From NCBI GenBank assembly GCA_902578815.1, contig CACHEI010000021.1, positions 1 through 41,260 on the forward strand: a stretch of 41,260 nt of DNA. The letters are read 5' to 3'. Positions 16,098 to 25,056 of the stretch are shown here, piece by piece. The stretch is from an uncultured SAR116 cluster alpha proteobacterium (lineage in GTDB: Bacteria > Pseudomonadota > Alphaproteobacteria > Puniceispirillales > Puniceispirillaceae). Position numbers and translations under genes: made by a program. The notes beneath the pieces were generated by a model. The model saw nothing but the letters and a program-made list of their open reading frames with translations. It had not been told where the DNA came from and searched no databases. Position 1 is the stretch's first letter; the number at the start of each line of letters is the position of its first letter.

Positions 16098-17303
16098 TCA
16101 ATGCACGTCATTCAACGCGTTATCTATATCGTCCAGAATATCTTCCACATTTTCAAGTCCGATAGACAAGCGCAGTAGGCTGTCACTGATACCATGTTTT
16201 GCACGCTCTTCATCACCATACACCGCATGCGTCATGCTTGCCGGGTGTTGGATAAGCGTTTCAGTATCGCCAAGGCTGACTGCTCGGGTGATCACTTGAA
16301 GTTTATTCATCATAGCCAAACCTGCATTTAGACCACCATTTACCTCAAACGAGATGAGCCCACCATAGCCATTCATTTGCCGTTGAGCCAAATCATATTG
16401 AGGCGACGTCTCTAGTCCGGGATATGACACAGTGTCAACATTAGAATGACTTTCCAGAAGCTTTGCTACCTTCAGTGCCGATTGTGAATGTCGCTCCATG
16501 CGCAGTTCCAACGTCTTTAATCCGCGTAGCATCAGAAAGCAGTTAAAAGGTGACAGAGTTGCGCCCGTGATCCAGCGCAAGCCATGCTGACGGCAAGTAG
16601 TTATGATTTCAGCAGAACTTAGAACAATGCCACCAATAATATCAGCATGGCCGCCAAGGTACTTTGTTGCAGAATGCACAACAATATCTGCACCCATACT
16701 AATCGGGCGTTGTAAAACTGGAGTTGCAAAAGTGTTGTCAATCACAACTAAACCGCCGACAGAGTGAACAATTTTTGCGGTTGATTCGATGTCAATTAGA
16801 CGCATATTTGGATTAGCTGGGGTTTCAAAAAATACCATCTTGGTATTTTTGGAAATAGTTCGCTCAACTTCTTTAATATTTGTAAAATCAGTTATTTTCA
16901 CAATAATTCCAAAACGAGGCAGAGTTTGGGTCAGGTGAGCGAAAGTATTCCCGTAAAGCGTGTGGTCTATAACAATCTCATCTCCAGCGCTTAATAAACT
17001 TAGCACCACACATGATGTAGCGGCCATACCAGAACCAACGGCAAGACCAGCTTCTGCCCTTTCGAGGTTTGCAATGCGCTTTTCTAACACAGTTTGCGTT
17101 GGATTTTTGGTACGGCCATAAATGTATCCGTCCTTTTCACCACGAAACATATCACCACCGTCCTCAGCCGTTTCAAATGCAAAGGTAGATGTCATGAATA
17201 TTGGCGGTGTTAACGCTCCAAGGTGGTCATTAGGCTCATAAGCTTCGTGGATTGCACGTGTAGAAAACCCATATTCACGGTTCTTTCTGGATTGGTCGCT
17301 CAT
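16098..17303 (-). CDS. Methionine gamma-lyase-like PLP enzyme (Cys/Met metabolism family)
   Basis: Enzymes of this family use PLP for gamma- or beta-elimination or replacement on sulfur amino acids. The 401 residues match the family's length and motif order: YIYGRTKNPTQ, a GSGMAATS loop, FFETPANPNM, VVIDNTFATPVLQRP, the PLP lysine in VVHSATKYLGGHADIIGG, and the C-terminal RAVSLGDTETLIQHPASMTH. Overall it looks most like methionine gamma-lyase, which makes methanethiol, ammonia and 2-oxobutyrate. The position of that enzyme's specificity cysteine (LYGCTF) is Asn here (LYGNTF), so the substrate range may differ. A GAAAGG site lies before ATG 17303. It is divergent from the flavoprotein gene at 17526. 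Confidence 0.85.
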   Translation of the reverse strand: MSDQSRKNREYGFSTRAIHEAYEPNDHLGALTPPIFMTSTFAFETAEDGGDMFRGEKDGYIYGRTKNPTQTVLEKRIANLERAEAGLAVGSGMAATSCVVLSLLSAGDEIVIDHTLYGNTFAHLTQTLPRFGIIVKITDFTNIKEVERTISKNTKMVFFETPANPNMRLIDIESTAKIVHSVGGLVVIDNTFATPVLQRPISMGADIVVHSATKYLGGHADIIGGIVLSSAEIITTCRQHGLRWITGATLSPFNCFLMLRGLKTLELRMERHSQSALKVAKLLESHSNVDTVSYPGLETSPQYDLAQRQMNGYGGLISFEVNGGLNAGLAMMNKLQVITRAVSLGDTETLIQHPASMTHAVYGDEERAKHGISDSLLRLSIGLENVEDILDDIDNALNDVH

Positions 17304-17525
17304 TTGTAGGCCTTTCTAGTCTATAAAATTGAAATGCCACCTTCAATAATCGTGGAGTTTTGCAAAGTTCAGCAGATTTTTTTTAGTTCTAAATAATTAA
17401 TTGAACACAGAGTTATTCTACCTCACAATTGGAGTGGTTGTGGGTTACGAAAACATCTAGCACCGCCACAAAAATGATGTCAACATAGGGTTCCAAGCTA
17501 AATTATTTAAAACATAGGCTAGCTA

Positions 17526-19145
17526 ATGAATGAAAAAACATTGCGTTATGATGCAGTGATAATTGGTGGTGGACATAACGGACTAGTGTGTGGTGCTTAT
17601 CTAGCCAAAATAGGTAAGAAAGTTTGTGTTTTAGAGAAAAGACCAACGCTGGGAGGGGCTGCAGCAACTGAGGAGATTTGGCAGGGGTACCGAGTAAACA
17701 CGGCATCGCATATGATGGGATTATTGCAACCTAGAGTAATTCTTGATCTAGAGCTTGCTAAATTTGGTTTCGAAGTAATCACACCTCCGCCAAGTATACA
17801 CCTGCTTGAAGGTGGAAGGACCGCGACTCTTTGGGGTGATCCCGAGAAAATGGCACTTGAAATAGCTCAATTCTCCAAAAATGATGCTGAAAATTACACT
17901 AAGTATTGGGCACATTTAGCCTCTATGGGATCAATATTTGAGAAACTTCTGTGGGAAATACCTTTTGATCCAGCAGATTTGACGTTATCTGGGCTTTTAA
18001 AGAAAATGCGGTTTACAGCTAAAAATATTGGTTTGTTCCGCAAATTTTCTGATGTTGCTGAACTTATGACTATGAGTGCAAATGATTATCTTTCACGTTG
18101 GTTTGAGGCGGAAGAGACTAAAGTCATGCTCGGATATTATCCAGCTGCTGGATCAGGTCAGTGTGTGAGCATCAATACGCCGGGAACCGCCTTCTATTTG
18201 ATTCGAAGCCATGTTCGGAACAACAAAACAAAAGCAGGAGGCATCGGACTTGTAAAGGGTGGAATGGCACGCATTTGTGACGCAATTGTTGAGTCAGGAA
18301 AACGATTTGGTCTTGAAACTAGAGTTAACTCTGCGGTAAGTCGGATAGAAGTTAAAAGTGGACGTGCCTCTGGGGTAGTGCTTTCAGATGGAACTAAGAT
18401 TGGGGCGCGCTGCGTAGTCGCTAATGCCGCAATTCAACACGTTGTCGCCAATCTTGTTCCTCATGGCTCGCTGCCTGAAAGTTACGTCAAAACTATCGCA
18501 GGGTTACATAGTCAGTCTTCTGCTTTCAAAGTGCATATTGCGACGTCTAAACCTCCAATGTTTGCCGGTTCTGCAAAGATAGGAGAAGATGCCCCAGATA
18601 ATTCACCGGTCCAATATGTAGTTGCACCTAGCCTTCGGTATTTAGAGAAAGCATTCCTAGAGATGAAGCAGGGTGAGATATCTAAGCAACCGTTCATGAC
18701 GGTTCAAATTCCAACACTTGTGGACCCGTCACTTGCACCAAAAGGCCGACATATTTTGAGCATATATGGTGGACATGTGCCAACAATCAATGATGTTAAT
18801 GCACTACCACAGATTCGTGCGCGAATTTTGCAATTGGTTGAAACAACGCTGGCCGCGCACGCTAAACTAGAGCCAAATTGGATAGAGCATTCACATGTAA
18901 TGCTGGCCAACGACTATGAAAGTCAATTCGGATTACCCGGTGGAAACCCCCACCACTACAATGTATCACTTGATCAAATGTTTTTTTCCCGACCTGCGCA
19001 TAAGTATTCGGACTATGCATCTCCACTCAAAGGCTTGTTCTTATGTGGGGCCAGCGCGCATCCCGGTGGAGCGGTGACAGGTGTTCCTGGATACAACGCG
19101 GCCAAAATCGTGGCCTCAACGTTGCGTAAAGGGAATCTGTTTTAG
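17526..19145 (+). CDS. Phytoene-dehydrogenase-like FAD oxidoreductase
   Basis: A 539-residue flavoprotein of the phytoene-desaturase/PYROXD2-like group. The N-terminal dinucleotide-binding motif is complete (VIIGGGHNGLVCGAYLAKIG, then KVCVLEKRPTLGGAA). A long variable middle follows, then the C-terminal FAD motif region (GLFLCGASAHPGGAVTGVPG). No carotenoid synthesis genes lie near, and this group is usually not involved in carotenoid synthesis; its real substrates are mostly unknown. It has a 222-base divergent intergenic region shared with the methionine gamma-lyase-like gene, so the two may be regulated together. No membrane helix is seen. Confidence 0.85.
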   Translation: MNEKTLRYDAVIIGGGHNGLVCGAYLAKIGKKVCVLEKRPTLGGAAATEEIWQGYRVNTASHMMGLLQPRVILDLELAKFGFEVITPPPSIHLLEGGRTATLWGDPEKMALEIAQFSKNDAENYTKYWAHLASMGSIFEKLLWEIPFDPADLTLSGLLKKMRFTAKNIGLFRKFSDVAELMTMSANDYLSRWFEAEETKVMLGYYPAAGSGQCVSINTPGTAFYLIRSHVRNNKTKAGGIGLVKGGMARICDAIVESGKRFGLETRVNSAVSRIEVKSGRASGVVLSDGTKIGARCVVANAAIQHVVANLVPHGSLPESYVKTIAGLHSQSSAFKVHIATSKPPMFAGSAKIGEDAPDNSPVQYVVAPSLRYLEKAFLEMKQGEISKQPFMTVQIPTLVDPSLAPKGRHILSIYGGHVPTINDVNALPQIRARILQLVETTLAAHAKLEPNWIEHSHVMLANDYESQFGLPGGNPHHYNVSLDQMFFSRPAHKYSDYASPLKGLFLCGASAHPGGAVTGVPGYNAAKIVASTLRKGNLF

Positions 19146-19644
19146 GGAGTAATTACTAGACAACATTTAGGCATAAATTACTGAAAATTGCTCGGAGCAT
19201 TCCCTATCAGTTTTGCTACAATTGCAAATTTAGAGCTTTTATAAGTTGCCAAGGAACGGTGAGACTAAAAGTTGAAAAAGGGTTGCCAGTTAACTCAAAA
19301 AATACATTAGTGACTTGCCATTAAGTCAACCTTCCACTCTCCTTGTTTTACATCATATAGCTTTCGCAAACGCGCTTTAAGTATCGTTTGAGCTTATCTT
19401 AAGTTTGCATTTCTTGCGGTGTGCGGACCTTTAAGAGCAAGAGCCACTCATATATTTTTTTGGATAAATTTCAAAAGCGTTTTGCCTTTCGCTGAAGAAT
19501 TACTGCGCGCGATTAACAACATTGTCATTTCTTCAGACGTTAGCAGATTTAAGATACCTTTACGGGGTGCTCCATTACAAAACACCCCGCTAAGATTGTT
19601 AGATTCAAAGACAGAAAAATCAGTTATTTTTCTATCGTGAGATT
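19146..19644. other. Gap with one perfect hairpin
   Basis: No convincing gene. At 19563-19589 CGGGGTG and CACCCCG form a perfect 7-bp stem with a 13-nt loop. It is not followed by a T-run, but lies between the convergent ends of the flavoprotein and the binding protein and could end either transcript. Confidence 0.45.
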
Positions 19645-21237
19645 TTATGCCTCGAGCCACCATCGCGAGACGAATTGCAACCCGTCTATTTGCCATGCTG
19701 AAGACATATTTGGGCCATGTTTTACCTTCGAGCGTTTGGCCCAGAGACTACTTGGAAGCATTGGAACTATGACGCCACCCTCCTCGTGCAACATCATTTG
19801 CATTTCAATATACATTTCCTTTCGCAAAGACTCATTCAATTCAGACCGTGCGTTAAGTAACAGAGTATCGAAACGCTCACTCTTGTATGCGGTATCGTTC
19901 CATGGTGCGTCTGATTTGAAAGCAGTTGAGAGCATTTGGTCTTCAGTTGGACGACCGCCCCAATCGCAGGCTGTGAAAGCTTTCTTCATCCATACATCAT
20001 TCCAATATCCATCAGAAGGTTCACGCACAACATTTATTTCGATACCAGCTTTTGCTGCCTGCTCTCGGTAGAGTTGAGCCGCATCTACTGCCGAAGGATA
20101 TGCTGCCGATGAGGCCGAAAGGTCCAGGGTGAGACCCTCCATTCCCGCTTTTTTGAGATGAAATTTCGCTTTTTCCGGATCATATTCGCGTTGCGGAATA
20201 TCTGCTGCATAATATCGATAGGCAGGGGTAATGGGGTTGTCATTGTGCACTACGCCAAATCCAGATAGGGCTTTGTCGACCAATTCAGCGCGGTCAATTG
20301 AGTATTTAAGTGCCATGCGTACGTCGTTATTGTCGAAAGGCGGCGTATTCATTAGCATATTATATGAATGGAAACGGTAACCTGCGGATTGTTCCACATC
20401 TATTCCCGGAGTGTTTCCAAGCTTATCAACAATACGCGTGTCAGGCCTTTCACAAATGTCAATTTGACCACTTAAAAGAGCAGATTGCCGGGCTAAAGGA
20501 TCAAGAATGACCAACAGTTCTGCGCTGTCAACATGGCCAATATCGGCGTTCCAATGGTTATCGGCACGTTCATAAGTAACCGAAACACCAGGTTTGAATT
20601 CGATCAATTTATATGGACCGGATTGCGAACCAGAATCGTTCCAGTCAACCTTTCCATTACCGGCATCCATCCCGATTGATAGGTGGTAATCTGTAAGTGC
20701 AAATGGAAAATCAGCATTGCCAGTGTCTAATTCTACAACAATAACCTTTTCCCCATCAGCCTTTATCGACTTGACGCTCTCGAGTAGTGGTTTGGCTGCC
20801 GAAGTGGTTGTCTCCCCACGGTGATGGTTCAGCGAAGCTATAACATCGGCAGCAGTTATTTTGCGGCCATTATGAAATTCGGCGTTACGAAGTTCGAATG
20901 TCCAAGTTTTCGCGCTGTTTGTTCCCTCCCATCCAGAGGCTAGATCTCCTTCAAGATTTCCATCGCTTCCAATATTTGTCAGCTTTCCTTGTCCAGTATA
21001 GGAATGCGTAATTGTGCAACCGTTTTCGTAGAGGCCTGGATCAAGCGTATCGGTTGTTGAACCGTGCGCCAGGCCTGCTTTGAGATGGCCACCTGATTTT
21101 TTTGCGAAAGCATTTTTTGCACCAAGTGTACCGGTTGCGGTAATGGTCAAACCGGCAGCGGAAACTCCTTGCATAAATTTCCTGCGCCCAAATTGGCCAA
21201 AGGAACTCTGTTCTTTTGATTTTGGTGAATCTTTCAT
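19645..21237 (-). CDS. Tat-exported family 5 ABC substrate-binding protein
   Basis: The 530-residue periplasmic protein binds the solute for a Dpp/Opp-type importer. The N-terminus has a twin-arginine signal (FGRRKFMQGVSAAGLTI) and a small-residue cleavage region (AKNAFA). The body has the SBP_bac_5 pattern: DTLDPGLYENG, LASGWEGTNSAKTWTFELR, AEFHNGRKITAADVIASLNH, and DVRMALKYSIDRAELVDKAL. A GGGAGAGAAG site precedes ATG 21237. No permease adjoins it; the nearest permease and ATPase genes start across the inverted SDR gene at 21493-22305. It is probably the binding protein of that importer, but is transcribed separately. Confidence 0.9.
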   Translation of the reverse strand: MKDSPKSKEQSSFGQFGRRKFMQGVSAAGLTITATGTLGAKNAFAKKSGGHLKAGLAHGSTTDTLDPGLYENGCTITHSYTGQGKLTNIGSDGNLEGDLASGWEGTNSAKTWTFELRNAEFHNGRKITAADVIASLNHHRGETTTSAAKPLLESVKSIKADGEKVIVVELDTGNADFPFALTDYHLSIGMDAGNGKVDWNDSGSQSGPYKLIEFKPGVSVTYERADNHWNADIGHVDSAELLVILDPLARQSALLSGQIDICERPDTRIVDKLGNTPGIDVEQSAGYRFHSYNMLMNTPPFDNNDVRMALKYSIDRAELVDKALSGFGVVHNDNPITPAYRYYAADIPQREYDPEKAKFHLKKAGMEGLTLDLSASSAAYPSAVDAAQLYREQAAKAGIEINVVREPSDGYWNDVWMKKAFTACDWGGRPTEDQMLSTAFKSDAPWNDTAYKSERFDTLLLNARSELNESLRKEMYIEMQMMLHEEGGVIVPMLPSSLWAKRSKVKHGPNMSSAWQIDGLQFVSRWWLEA

Positions 21238-21492
21238 TACTTCTCTCCCGTTACCCTATTTACCCTTTGCCAGAATATTTACGTCGGATAAAACCCTATA
21301 CTGGCTGCGTGAGCTGGAAATTTCCAAATAACGCGTCTATTTTAAAATAACATAAACATAACTAACCATAACAAAAGAGTCGAGCGTCCTGCGAAAAACG
21401 GGTTGCATGGCTTTAGAGAAAACTTAAGCGGTATAAAACCAAATTAACTTAAGTTAAGCGTCAGACGGTCTAACTTTTTTGAGGGAGCGAGA

Positions 21493-22305
21493 ATGACATT
21501 TAGAGATGGTAGGTTTAAAGGAAAAGTCGCGATAGTTTCAGGTGGTGCAGACGGTATGGGGGCTGCGTGCGTTAATCAATTGTCAGCGGAAGGTGCTAAA
21601 GTCGCCATTTTAGACATCAAAATTGATCTCGCTAGGGCGATCTCGGCGAAACTGCAAGAAAATGGTGCAAGCGCCGAAGCATTTGAAGTGGATGTTACCG
21701 ACGAGACGGCATTGCGAGACGCGTTAGACCGTGCAATTAAGTGCTTTGGAACGGTTGACACTTTGATCAACGTAGCAGGTGGTAGCGCATCTGGGTTGGT
21801 TGCAGAAAATGATATGAGTGTCTACGATAAATTGTACAGCCTTAATTTCCGCAGCACAGTTATCGCATGCCAGTGCGTTATACCAGTGATGCGTAAAAAC
21901 AATAGTGGCAGCATCGTAAATATGTCCTCAATTTCTGGTCTAAGAGGCGATCCAGATTGGAGCCCCTACAACGCTATGAAAGCAGCAATTATTAATATGA
22001 CTCAATGTCTTGCTTGGGAAGAAGGTCAATATGGAATACGTGCCAACGCAATTTGTCCTGGACCCGTTGCTTCAGAGCGTATGCTAGCCACCATAACAAG
22101 TGAACATAAAGCCGAGTATGGGCATTCTATTGCTCTGGGCCGAATAGGCACCGCCAAAGAATTGGCTCAAGCTATTCTCTTCTTGGCATCTGATGAGGCA
22201 TCTTTTGTGACGGGTACAACTTTGGTAGCCGATGGCGGACTTACAGCAAGTACTGCGCAACCGACGAGTTGGGCAAAACTGCCTCGTCATTCCCCAAAAA
22301 GTTAA
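21493..22305 (+). CDS. SDR-family NAD(P)-dependent oxidoreductase
   Basis: The 270 residues form a classical short-chain dehydrogenase. The cofactor loop is SGGADGMG (about 16-23). Asp in ILDIK at the end of strand 2 favours NAD(H). VDTLINVAGG is the NAG motif. The catalytic Ser lies in VNMSSISG and the Tyr/Lys in YNAMKAA; a PGPVASERM loop and a GTTLVADGG end follow. The last ~20 residues are an extra polar tail. A GAGGGAGCGAG ribosome site precedes ATG 21493. It lies on the opposite strand between the binding protein and the transporter, so it could act on the imported compound. The substrate is unknown. Confidence 0.9.
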   Translation: MTFRDGRFKGKVAIVSGGADGMGAACVNQLSAEGAKVAILDIKIDLARAISAKLQENGASAEAFEVDVTDETALRDALDRAIKCFGTVDTLINVAGGSASGLVAENDMSVYDKLYSLNFRSTVIACQCVIPVMRKNNSGSIVNMSSISGLRGDPDWSPYNAMKAAIINMTQCLAWEEGQYGIRANAICPGPVASERMLATITSEHKAEYGHSIALGRIGTAKELAQAILFLASDEASFVTGTTLVADGGLTASTAQPTSWAKLPRHSPKS

Positions 22306-22348
22306 TGGCTTCCCGACTAGATAGTAATTTAGCCGCTCTCTATGGCTT

Positions 22349-23977
22349 TTACCCTCTTTGCTTTAGCAGATCAGACAACCAGTCTGGGTCCATTTCTGGT
22401 ACTGAAGACAATAAAAGCTCAGTATAAGAATGATGTGGTGGGCGCAATACTTCCTCTTTTGTACCTTTTTCAATTACTTTTCCATCTTTCATGACCACAA
22501 TAAAGTCGGCTATCGCCCGTACTGTAGCGAGGTCGTGCGTGATAAACATGTAGGTCATATTTAATTCACGCTGTAACCTGTCCAAGAGACGCAAAATGCC
22601 CTCAGCTACCAGTTGGTCCAATGCGCTCGTTATTTCGTCACAAATTATGATTTCAGGATCAGCAGCAAGCGCTCGAGCGATCCCAATACGCTGTTTCTGA
22701 CCACCAGAAAGTTCTGAGGGTCTGCGATTGTAATACTCAGCTGGATCAAGTTCTATCAGCTCAAGTAACTCCTCTACACGACCTTTAAGCTCAGCGCCCT
22801 GGAGTCCCGAATAGAACTCTGCTGGGCGGCCAATTATTTCGCAAACAGGAATTTTGGGATTCAGAGCGGTGTCAGCCATTTGGTAGATCATTTGAATTTG
22901 GCGTAATTGTTCGCGACTGCGGGATTTGTAGTGCAAGGGAAGCGGTTTATCCATGCGCCGGACGTTTCCCTGATCTGGTGGAAGCAATCCTGTCATGACA
23001 CGAGCAATTGTTGATTTTCCGGAACCAGACTCCCCTACAACAGCAACTGTCATTCCTTTGAAAATTTCAAAAGAAACATCATCTACAATCTTGTCATTTT
23101 TGTTGTATGAAGCGTGTATGTTATGGAGCGATACTAGTGATTTTTCACCTTCTTTTGGTGCAGGTTTGCTAGGGCTCTTAAATCTCCGCACGGCCCAAAG
23201 ACTTTTGGTATATTCTTCCTGCGGCGAAAGCAGCATGTTTCGAGTGGGTGCCTCCTCTATTTCCTTTCCGCGCAACAAAACTTTTATTCGGTCTGCCATC
23301 TGAGCAACTACAGCTAAATCGTGTGTGATGTAGATTGCGGCCGTGTTATAAACTCTAACAATGTCTCGGATTGCGGAGAGAACATCGATCTGAGTAGTCA
23401 CATCAAGTGCAGTTGTAGGTTCATCAAAAATCAACAGGTCTGGGCGGCAAGACATAGCCATTGCTGTCATGGCACGTTGTAATTGTCCTCCTGATACCTG
23501 ATGAGGGTAGCGGAAGCCAATCTCTTTCGGGTTTGGCAAACGTAGTTGCTCATATAGCTGGATTGCGTCTTTCTGCGCAGCTGTTTTTGTCCTAAGCCGG
23601 TGCTGCAGAGGTGCCTCACAATGCTGGTCAATAAGTTTGTGCGCGGGATTGAAGGACGCCGCGGCTGATTGAGCGACATAGGCAATGCGAGCGCCACGCA
23701 GGGCGTTCTTTTGAGCTTCAGTAGCAAATGTTAATTCAATGCCGTCAAAGTTTACAGATCCGCTAGCGAACCGTGTACCATCTCGAACATATCCCATGGC
23801 CGCAGCGCCTAGTGTTGATTTTCCAGCGCCAGATTCTCCAATCAGCCCTAAAATTTCGCCGCGACGCAAATTGAGGTCGATCCCTTTTAAGATGGGCATC
23901 CAACCTTCATTCGAATAGCCATCGACGCATAACCCACGCATTTCTAGAATAAATTCTGTTTTGTTTTCTATAGACAT
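22349..23977 (-). CDS. Double ABC ATPase of a Dpp/Opp-type importer
   Basis: The 542 residues fuse two full nucleotide-binding domains, the equivalents of DppD and DppF. The first (about 5-260) has Walker A GESGAGKST, signature VSGGQLQRA and Walker B LLIFDEPTTALD. The second (about 285-530) has GESGSGKST, LSGGQKQRIG and IIICDEITSALD. All catalytic Glu and switch His (YITHDL, FITHDL) are present. It drives the two permeases encoded directly upstream, with a 7-base gap to the permease stop, so it is the last gene of the nine-gene operon. It converges on the SDR gene with 43 bases between the stops. Confidence 0.92.
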   Translation of the reverse strand: MSIENKTEFILEMRGLCVDGYSNEGWMPILKGIDLNLRRGEILGLIGESGAGKSTLGAAAMGYVRDGTRFASGSVNFDGIELTFATEAQKNALRGARIAYVAQSAAASFNPAHKLIDQHCEAPLQHRLRTKTAAQKDAIQLYEQLRLPNPKEIGFRYPHQVSGGQLQRAMTAMAMSCRPDLLIFDEPTTALDVTTQIDVLSAIRDIVRVYNTAAIYITHDLAVVAQMADRIKVLLRGKEIEEAPTRNMLLSPQEEYTKSLWAVRRFKSPSKPAPKEGEKSLVSLHNIHASYNKNDKIVDDVSFEIFKGMTVAVVGESGSGKSTIARVMTGLLPPDQGNVRRMDKPLPLHYKSRSREQLRQIQMIYQMADTALNPKIPVCEIIGRPAEFYSGLQGAELKGRVEELLELIELDPAEYYNRRPSELSGGQKQRIGIARALAADPEIIICDEITSALDQLVAEGILRLLDRLQRELNMTYMFITHDLATVRAIADFIVVMKDGKVIEKGTKEEVLRPPHHSYTELLLSSVPEMDPDWLSDLLKQRG

Positions 23978-23984
23978 CGTGAAA

Positions 23985-25046
23985 TTACTCTTTTAAGCCA
24001 GAGGTTCTATGCAACATCCAGTCGACAACAAAATTTATCGAAATAGTCAGTAAAGCAATCGCACTTGCTGGAATAAGGGGTGTGACATCACCAAAAGAGA
24101 TTAAAGCCGCGTTTTCACGGACCATCGAGCCCCAGTCTGCCGTAGGGGGTTGTAAGCCAAGCCCAAGAAAACTTAAGCCTGCAATCAAAAGAAAAACATA
24201 ACAGAAAACCAAACCAAGTTCAGCAATAAGAGGAGCTGTGGTATTGGGTAATATCTCTCGGCGTATGAGGTACCAATCGCCCTCTCCACGAAGACGAGCA
24301 GCTTCAATGAATTCCATGACCACAGTATTACGACCGACAGCCCGTGCCAGACGAAAAACTCGAGGTGAATATATAGCGGCAGCAACCAAAATGATTACAA
24401 AAATGCTGGTGCCAAAAATAGATAGAATTAGTAGGGCAAAAATTAGGGAGGGAACAGACATAATTACATCAGCAAGCCGACCTGCTATTTGATCAAACCA
24501 TCCACCTTTAACAGCTGCCATGAGGCCAGCTGAAGCACCTACAAAAAAAGCAAGACATGTGGCTGCAAAAGCCAGCCCGACAGAATTTCTAGCACCATAG
24601 ACGATCCTGCTGAACATATCACGTCCAAGTTGATCAGATCCCAACAAGTGTATTTGATCTGCAGGTGCAAAGGAAGATGTTACTATCTCAGCTTCACCAA
24701 AAGGAGCAATCCAAGGAGCAAAGATGCCAGTCAACGCTGTGATCAGAATGACTAATAAGCCAAAGGCAGCAGTCAAAGGCAAAGTCACAACTTCTTTAAC
24801 TAAATCGGCAGGGACAAAATGCCTGAGAGTTAACCGGAATAGAAATGCTGCTCCCATTGAAGCAGCCAAAACCTTAGCTGCAGTAATCATAGTAAAGACC
24901 ACGTAGGCCTTATCAAAAATTAGCAACAGTATGGAACCCACAAGCAAAAAGAGCCAAATAGTTTTTAGATCGCGTCTTTCCTTCACAACCGACAAGACAA
25001 GCATGAGTGCAAGGGCAGCAAAGTAAACGAAGACATCAATTGTCAT
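23985..25046 (-). CDS. ABC permease (DppC-like) with extra N-terminal membrane segments
   Basis: From about residue 90 on this is a normal DppC/OppC permease: FAPADQIHLLGSDQLGRDMF with IVYGARNSVG, and the EAA loop (EFIEAARLRGEGDWYLIRRE) that contacts the ATPase. The family's usual conserved end GLSFLGLGLQPPTADWGSM follows. Unusually, about 85 residues precede it, with two or three extra hydrophobic segments (FVYFAALALMLVLSVV; TIWLFLLVGSILLLIF; AAKVLAASMGAAFLF). The total is 353 residues against about 280-300. It lies 10 bases after the DppB-like gene and 7 before the ATPase, so it is co-transcribed. The extension is visible; its role is unknown. Confidence 0.9.
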   Translation of the reverse strand: MTIDVFVYFAALALMLVLSVVKERRDLKTIWLFLLVGSILLLIFDKAYVVFTMITAAKVLAASMGAAFLFRLTLRHFVPADLVKEVVTLPLTAAFGLLVILITALTGIFAPWIAPFGEAEIVTSSFAPADQIHLLGSDQLGRDMFSRIVYGARNSVGLAFAATCLAFFVGASAGLMAAVKGGWFDQIAGRLADVIMSVPSLIFALLILSIFGTSIFVIILVAAAIYSPRVFRLARAVGRNTVVMEFIEAARLRGEGDWYLIRREILPNTTAPLIAELGLVFCYVFLLIAGLSFLGLGLQPPTADWGSMVRENAALISFGDVTPLIPASAIALLTISINFVVDWMLHRTSGLKE

Positions 25047-25056
25047 ATCAACTCCG

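Noticed and set aside
17526..19145. Carotenoid biosynthesis locus.
   Set aside because: The flavoprotein resembles phytoene desaturase only at family level, and no crtB, crtE or other carotenoid gene is in the window.
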